DNA of 64,000 nt from Virgisporangium aliadipatigenens (GTDB lineage Bacteria; Actinomycetota; Actinomycetes; Mycobacteriales; Micromonosporaceae): positions 124,001 to 188,000 of the forward strand of contig NZ_BOPF01000002.1 in assembly GCF_016863615.1 (NCBI RefSeq), read 5' to 3'. The notes beneath the pieces are model-generated. The model was not told the DNA's origin and did no database searches. It saw nothing but the letters and a program-made list of their open reading frames with translations. This document shows, in pieces, positions 60,583-64,000 of the stretch. The number at the start of each line of letters is the position of its first letter. The stretch's first letter is position 1. A program made the position numbers and the translations under genes.

Positions 60583-61971
60583 CTAGCCGTTCTCCACGGC
60601 GGCTATCTGTTCCGGTGTCCAGTTGCCCAGGTAGACGTTCCCGCCCTCGGCCGGCTGCTCCTCGCGCAGCACGGCCGCCTCGCGCAGGATCCGTTCCATG
60701 AACGCCACGGGCAGCCGCGGATTGCGTGCCGCCTGCCCCGCGACGGCGGGATCCTCGAACAGTTCGCAGACCCGCGCGGCGGGCAGGCGGCGGTCCCCGG
60801 CGGCCCAGGCGCGCACCAGGGGGTGCGGGTCCCGGCTGAGCCGTTCGATCAGCTCCGGGCCGGCGCCGGGGTCGAGCGTGGCCAGCGCCCGGATCCGCGG
60901 GTCCGGCGAGTCGGCGCGGCGGGCGAGGCCGTCGCGCGGGAAGTTCGGGTGCTGCAAGAGGCGGCCGATCGTGACGACCCGCGCCTCCAGGTAGGTGGCG
61001 AGCACCACCTCCCCGGGGGCCTGCGGGTTGCGCTCGCACAGCAGCAGGCGCACCGCGGGGTCCGGGTCGGCGGCGAGCAGCGCGACGAGTTCGGGGGCGA
61101 TGCGGGTGTTGAGCGCGATGCTGCGCCGCAGACCGATGTGGGCCGAACGGGCACAGCGCCGGTGCACCCGCGGGTCGTCGCTGCGCAACACCCAGAGCAG
61201 TGGCTGGAGCCGGTCGTCCGGCCCCACGTGGTAGTCGATCGCGGCGCGCTGTTCCTCGGTCAGTTCCGGCCGCATCGACACGGCGAGCCGGACGTGCGGC
61301 GACGGGTCGACGGCGAGCGCGGCGACGACGTCGGCGGGCAGGTCGGGGTGTGCGGCGGTCTCGGTGCGGACCCATTCGCTCTCGTCGCGGGCGCGTTCGC
61401 GCAGCTCCTCGGGGCTCGGCGGAACGGGCGGCGCCGGCGGCGGTTCCTCGGGCGGCAGGAGGGCCCGGATACGGGGCGGCAGGACGTCGCGATGGCGTGG
61501 CCAGGCCAGGGTCTTGATCGCTTCCGGCCGGCGTTCGAGCAGGCGGTCGTAGCCCGCGTCGGTCAGCAGCGGCACGGGTTCGCTCGACCAGCGGGTGAAC
61601 AGGTCCGGCCCCTCGGCGAGGAGGTCGAGGACCAGCGGGTCGGGATCCTCGACCAGTGTGGTGCGCTGCTCGGGGGTGAGGCCGGGGGCTTGCGTGAGCG
61701 TGATGCGGATCGCGCGGTGCGGATGCTGCGCGAGGGCCGCGACCTGTTCGTCGGTCCACTCCTCGCGGTACTCCACGCTGGTCAGGGTGTCGGTGTCGTA
61801 CTCGTCGACGAGCCGGCGCAGCAGCGCGCCGGGAACCGCCGGATTGGCGGCCAGGCCGCGCAGGCGGGCCCGTTCGGGGCGGTGGTAGCGGTCGAGATAG
61901 GCGTCGTTCGCGTACAGCGGGAACCTCCCGTGCCGTCCTCGCGCCGTCCGGGCGGGCGGCGCGAAGGGCAA
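60583..61971 (-). CDS. Leucine-rich-repeat-variant (LRV/HEAT-like) protein
   Basis: The 462-residue solenoid is built of about ten units of the type LAxxPxxPxxLLxxLVxxxD and LAADPDPAVRLLLCERNPQA (LRV consensus, alternating alpha and 3-10 helices). A Pro-rich break near 195-210 (PPEEPPPAPPVPPSPEEL) divides two solenoids. The tail carries NVYLGNWTPEQIAAVENG. Such proteins occur as scaffolds in Streptomyces and relatives; no partner is obvious. It is followed by wrbA on the same strand with a 112-bp gap. Confidence 0.82.
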   Translation of the reverse strand: MPFAPPARTARGRHGRFPLYANDAYLDRYHRPERARLRGLAANPAVPGALLRRLVDEYDTDTLTSVEYREEWTDEQVAALAQHPHRAIRITLTQAPGLTPEQRTTLVEDPDPLVLDLLAEGPDLFTRWSSEPVPLLTDAGYDRLLERRPEAIKTLAWPRHRDVLPPRIRALLPPEEPPPAPPVPPSPEELRERARDESEWVRTETAAHPDLPADVVAALAVDPSPHVRLAVSMRPELTEEQRAAIDYHVGPDDRLQPLLWVLRSDDPRVHRRCARSAHIGLRRSIALNTRIAPELVALLAADPDPAVRLLLCERNPQAPGEVVLATYLEARVVTIGRLLQHPNFPRDGLARRADSPDPRIRALATLDPGAGPELIERLSRDPHPLVRAWAAGDRRLPAARVCELFEDPAVAGQAARNPRLPVAFMERILREAAVLREEQPAEGGNVYLGNWTPEQIAAVENG

Positions 61972-62076
61972 CTCTAGGAAGGGATTCCGGCGATCGACAG
62001 GTCTGAACGCCCGAGTGACCCGGTGCTCCGGCCGGCGTTAGGCTGGAGCCACACACCTCCGCCGGTCCAGGCGCCG

Positions 62077-62096
62077 TTCCCCCGGAAAGCGGGGAA
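62077..62096 (+). promoter_or_regulatory. Hairpin in the leader of the 62169 gene
   Basis: TTCCCC / GGGGAA form a perfect 6-bp stem with an 8-base loop, about 70 bp upstream of the GTG. A GGAACCAAGGGATTTCCCGG run follows. It suggests a folded 5' leader, but I see no known riboswitch consensus. Confidence 0.35.
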
Positions 62097-62168
62097 CCAA
62101 GGGATTTCCCGGAAGCGGTCCGCGTGGCGCGGGACGAGACTTCCTCGTGAAGTTCATGGGGAGGAAAC

Positions 62169-62519
62169 GTGCTGACCGTGCAGGTGGAGCTGGAGCTGGA
62201 CGCGCCCGCGAGGGTCCTGCGCCTGGCATTGACGACCGTCACCGAGTCGGTGGCCGAGCAGCACGCACGGGTGGTGGTGCACCGCGTCGCGCAGATCCAC
62301 CGGCCCGGCCGCGCGACCCCGGTGGTGCGGATCGACGGCGACAACCTGATGGACGAACGCGTGCCGACGGTGCGGATCGGGGGCGCACGCGTGCCGATCG
62401 TCGAGGCGACGGAGTCGCTGGTGCTGGCGGGGCCGTTCGCGCGGCAGCTCGGCGGCATCCTCGAGGTCGAGACCGACACGGGCGGGCTGGTGCGGTATCC
62501 GCTGTCGCCGGCGTCGTGA
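62169..62519 (+). CDS. Hypothetical protein
   Basis: The product has 116 residues from GTG 62169, with GGGGAGG 5 bp upstream. It is a compact alpha/beta protein (TVQVELELDAPARVLRLALT, RVPTVRIGGARVPIVEATES) with no Cys, signal or membrane segment. No family is recognised. It is convergent with the LuxR-type gene. Confidence 0.65.
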   Translation: MLTVQVELELDAPARVLRLALTTVTESVAEQHARVVVHRVAQIHRPGRATPVVRIDGDNLMDERVPTVRIGGARVPIVEATESLVLAGPFARQLGGILEVETDTGGLVRYPLSPAS

Positions 62520-62531
62520 CGGCCCGCGCCG

Positions 62532-64000
62532 TCACGACGCCGCGGCGTCCCGTTCGGCCAGCGCGGGGAAGCGGTGCGCCAGTTCCGTCCGGGTCCGCAC
62601 GCCGAGCTTGCGGTAGACGTTGCTCAGGTGGAACTCGACCGTCTTGACGCTCAGGAACAGCCGGGCGGCCACCTCGCGGTTGGTCGCACCGGCGGCGGCC
62701 GCCCGCGCGGCCTGCAACTCCTGCGGCGTCAGCGCCCCGGACGGATCGTCGGCCGGGGATCCGGCGGCGCCGGGGCCGCCGCAGGCGAGCAGTTCCTCGT
62801 GCGCGCGGGTCACCCACGCCCGCGCGCCGACGGTCGTGAAGATCTCGTGGGCGGCCAGGAGCGTGGTCCGCGCCCGGATCCGCCGACCGGCCCGGCGCAG
62901 CCGCTCGCCGTACGCGAGGAGGGTCCGGCCGAGGTCGAACGGCGAGTCGACCCCGCGGTGCAGCACCAGCGCCGCCTCGAAGTGCCGGGCGAACTCGCCC
63001 TCCGGCGCGACGAGTCCGAGCAGGCGCCGCGCGAGGGCGGCCTGGGCCGGCAACGCGCCGCCGTCGAGCGTTCGCGCGGTGACGGCGGCCGGGATCCGGG
63101 TGTCCGGGCGGCCGGCCCGGATGCGCGCCTCCAGCAGCTCCGCCGTGCGGGTGAAGCCGGGCAGGGCCGAGCGCCACGCGACCACGGCCTCGTCGTACCG
63201 GCCGGCGCCGGCCTCCAGCACCCCGATGGCGTCGTTGGCCGCGTCGCCGGCCGCGCGCACCGCGTGGCGCCGGCACGCGGCCTCGTCGCCGCGCACCGCG
63301 TGCACCTGGGCGAGCAGCCCGTGCAGCCGCTGCGACCAGAACCCGTCGGTGACCCGGTCGGCCAGCGCGACGCCCTCGTCGGCGAGGGCGGTGGCCGCAC
63401 GCAGCCGCCCGGCCCGGAGCGCGGCCCGCGCGCTCGCGAACAGCGCCAGCGGCAGCACGCCGATGATCCCGGCGGCGCGGGCGCCGTCCAGGACCGGGGT
63501 GAGCAGGCCGTCGGCGGCCCCCGGCGCGCCCACCTGGGACAGGCCCAGCGCGGCCAGGATCACGTACTCGGGCGCGGTGTGGCCACGGGCCAGGTCGGCG
63601 ACGCGGCGGCGCAGCAGGGCGGCCCCGTCGGACGGCCGCTCGCCGTGCAGGAGGACGATCGCGCGCACCACGTCGGTCTCGATCGTCTCCACCCGCGCGG
63701 CGGCCAGCAGGTCGGCGGCGCGGTCGGGATCCCCGGAAAGAAGAGCGGCCACCGCGGCCAGCGTGACCGGCCCGGCGAGCGCGCAGGCCGTCGCGGGATC
63801 GCCCGTGAACAGCTCCGCCCGCGCGAGGTGAAGGGCGAGCCCCGGCCCGAGGTCTGCGGAATGCCGGCCCGCCGGCAACAGCGACCGCGCCCGGTCCCGC
63901 TGCCCGGCGAGGCGCGCGTCCGCCGCCGCGTACCGCAGCCGCTCGTCCCGGAGCACGGGATCGTCGGTCAGCGAGGCGGCCAGTTCGACAGCCGCCGCCG
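62532..64000 (-). CDS. LAL-type LuxR regulator, C-terminal part (cut by window end)
   Basis: The frame is open to the window edge, so the N-terminus (where LAL proteins have an ATPase) is not seen. The visible about 488 residues are a TPR-like helical array (LEARIRAGRPDTRIPAAVTA, LAYGERLRRAGRRIRARTTL) and a C-terminal LuxR HTH (LTPQELQAARAAAAGATNRE, VAARLFLSVKTVEFHLSNVY). These regulators often sit in or near secondary-metabolite loci. Its target is unknown. Confidence 0.9.
   Translation of the reverse strand, partial: AAAVELAASLTDDPVLRDERLRYAAADARLAGQRDRARSLLPAGRHSADLGPGLALHLARAELFTGDPATACALAGPVTLAAVAALLSGDPDRAADLLAAARVETIETDVVRAIVLLHGERPSDGAALLRRRVADLARGHTAPEYVILAALGLSQVGAPGAADGLLTPVLDGARAAGIIGVLPLALFASARAALRAGRLRAATALADEGVALADRVTDGFWSQRLHGLLAQVHAVRGDEAACRRHAVRAAGDAANDAIGVLEAGAGRYDEAVVAWRSALPGFTRTAELLEARIRAGRPDTRIPAAVTARTLDGGALPAQAALARRLLGLVAPEGEFARHFEAALVLHRGVDSPFDLGRTLLAYGERLRRAGRRIRARTTLLAAHEIFTTVGARAWVTRAHEELLACGGPGAAGSPADDPSGALTPQELQAARAAAAGATNREVAARLFLSVKTVEFHLSNVYRKLGVRTRTELAHRFPALAERDAAAS

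Noticed and set aside
59869-60600. tmRNA (ssrA) gene next to smpB
   Set aside because: The region downstream of smpB is fully occupied by the convergent wrbA gene; no tRNA-like ends were seen.
62040-62160. c-di-AMP (ydaO-type) riboswitch
   Set aside because: A GGGGAACC-like segment is present, but the later conserved GGGTGAAT and GTAGGG-type elements are missing.
1-64000. CRISPR arrays, tRNA or rRNA genes
   Set aside because: No regularly spaced repeats, cloverleaf ends or rRNA signatures were noticed on reading; I could not run a search program.

Overview
The window is high-GC DNA from a filamentous actinomycete. The signs are GTG starts, GTGA/ATGA gene overlaps, AfsR/SARP regulators of about 980 residues, NarL-type two-component pairs, an RsbRST stress module and the phosphate transporter / membrane protein / DUF3349 gene order that is also known from mycobacteria. 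Micromonosporaceae or a related order fits, but I cannot fix the family from the sequence alone.

Layout. 1-2559 is the right end of an operon (UGT-like glycosyltransferase, a tiny ORF, an alpha/beta hydrolase with Cys in the nucleophile position, cytochrome P450), probably the edge of a tailoring or secondary-metabolite locus. 2578-5101 (minus) is a tightly overlapping set of mostly unrecognised genes. It has two small proteins sharing a KLPP motif, a His/Cys caspase-like (DUF4347-like) protein, a small HTH-like protein with a tandem palindromic operator, and a PLDc_N membrane protein. 5121-11772 is a partner-switching and two-component stress module: a single-domain response regulator, RsbR, RsbS, RsbT, a fused anti-sigma-type kinase/PP2C phosphatase, a hybrid histidine kinase and a receiver-GAF-PP2C phosphatase. 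11779-13665 is a PiT phosphate transporter operon with a PHO-box-like site. 13696-17083 (minus) is a three-gene overlapping operon that looks like an ABC-three-component (ABC-3C) conflict system: restriction-endonuclease-like effector, middle component, Rad50/SMC-like ATPase.

17192-33885 is a decayed accessory island. It is bracketed by copies of a roughly 230-bp dispersed repeat in the same orientation. It holds a broken tyrosine integrase, two IS5-type transposase remnants, a truncated sigma-factor gene, two small lipoproteins, a 1207-residue propeller/glycosidase-like protein, a GT39-like membrane glycosyltransferase, a RidA protein and several orphans.

33937-64000 returns to well-kept core or semi-core genes. 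These include a membrane-anchored Hsp70-like protein, a CYTH-CHAD protein, a LuxR two-component pair with a DUF418 membrane protein, a secreted matrixin-like metalloprotease coupled to a lipoprotein, a StrR/ParB-like regulator, two large SARP-NB-ARC-TPR regulators, a CGNR regulator divergent from an MFS exporter, an McrBC restriction operon with a small third gene, XRE and SDR genes back to back, smpB, wrbA, a leucine-rich-repeat-variant protein and the C-terminal part of a LAL-type LuxR regulator cut by the window edge.

The main points for a second look are the ABC-3C-like operon, the unknown KLPP/caspase-like operon, the McrBC operon with its extra ORF, the repeat-bounded island, and a recurrent 13-bp palindrome (GTCCACAGTGGAC and close variants) found through the core-type DNA.
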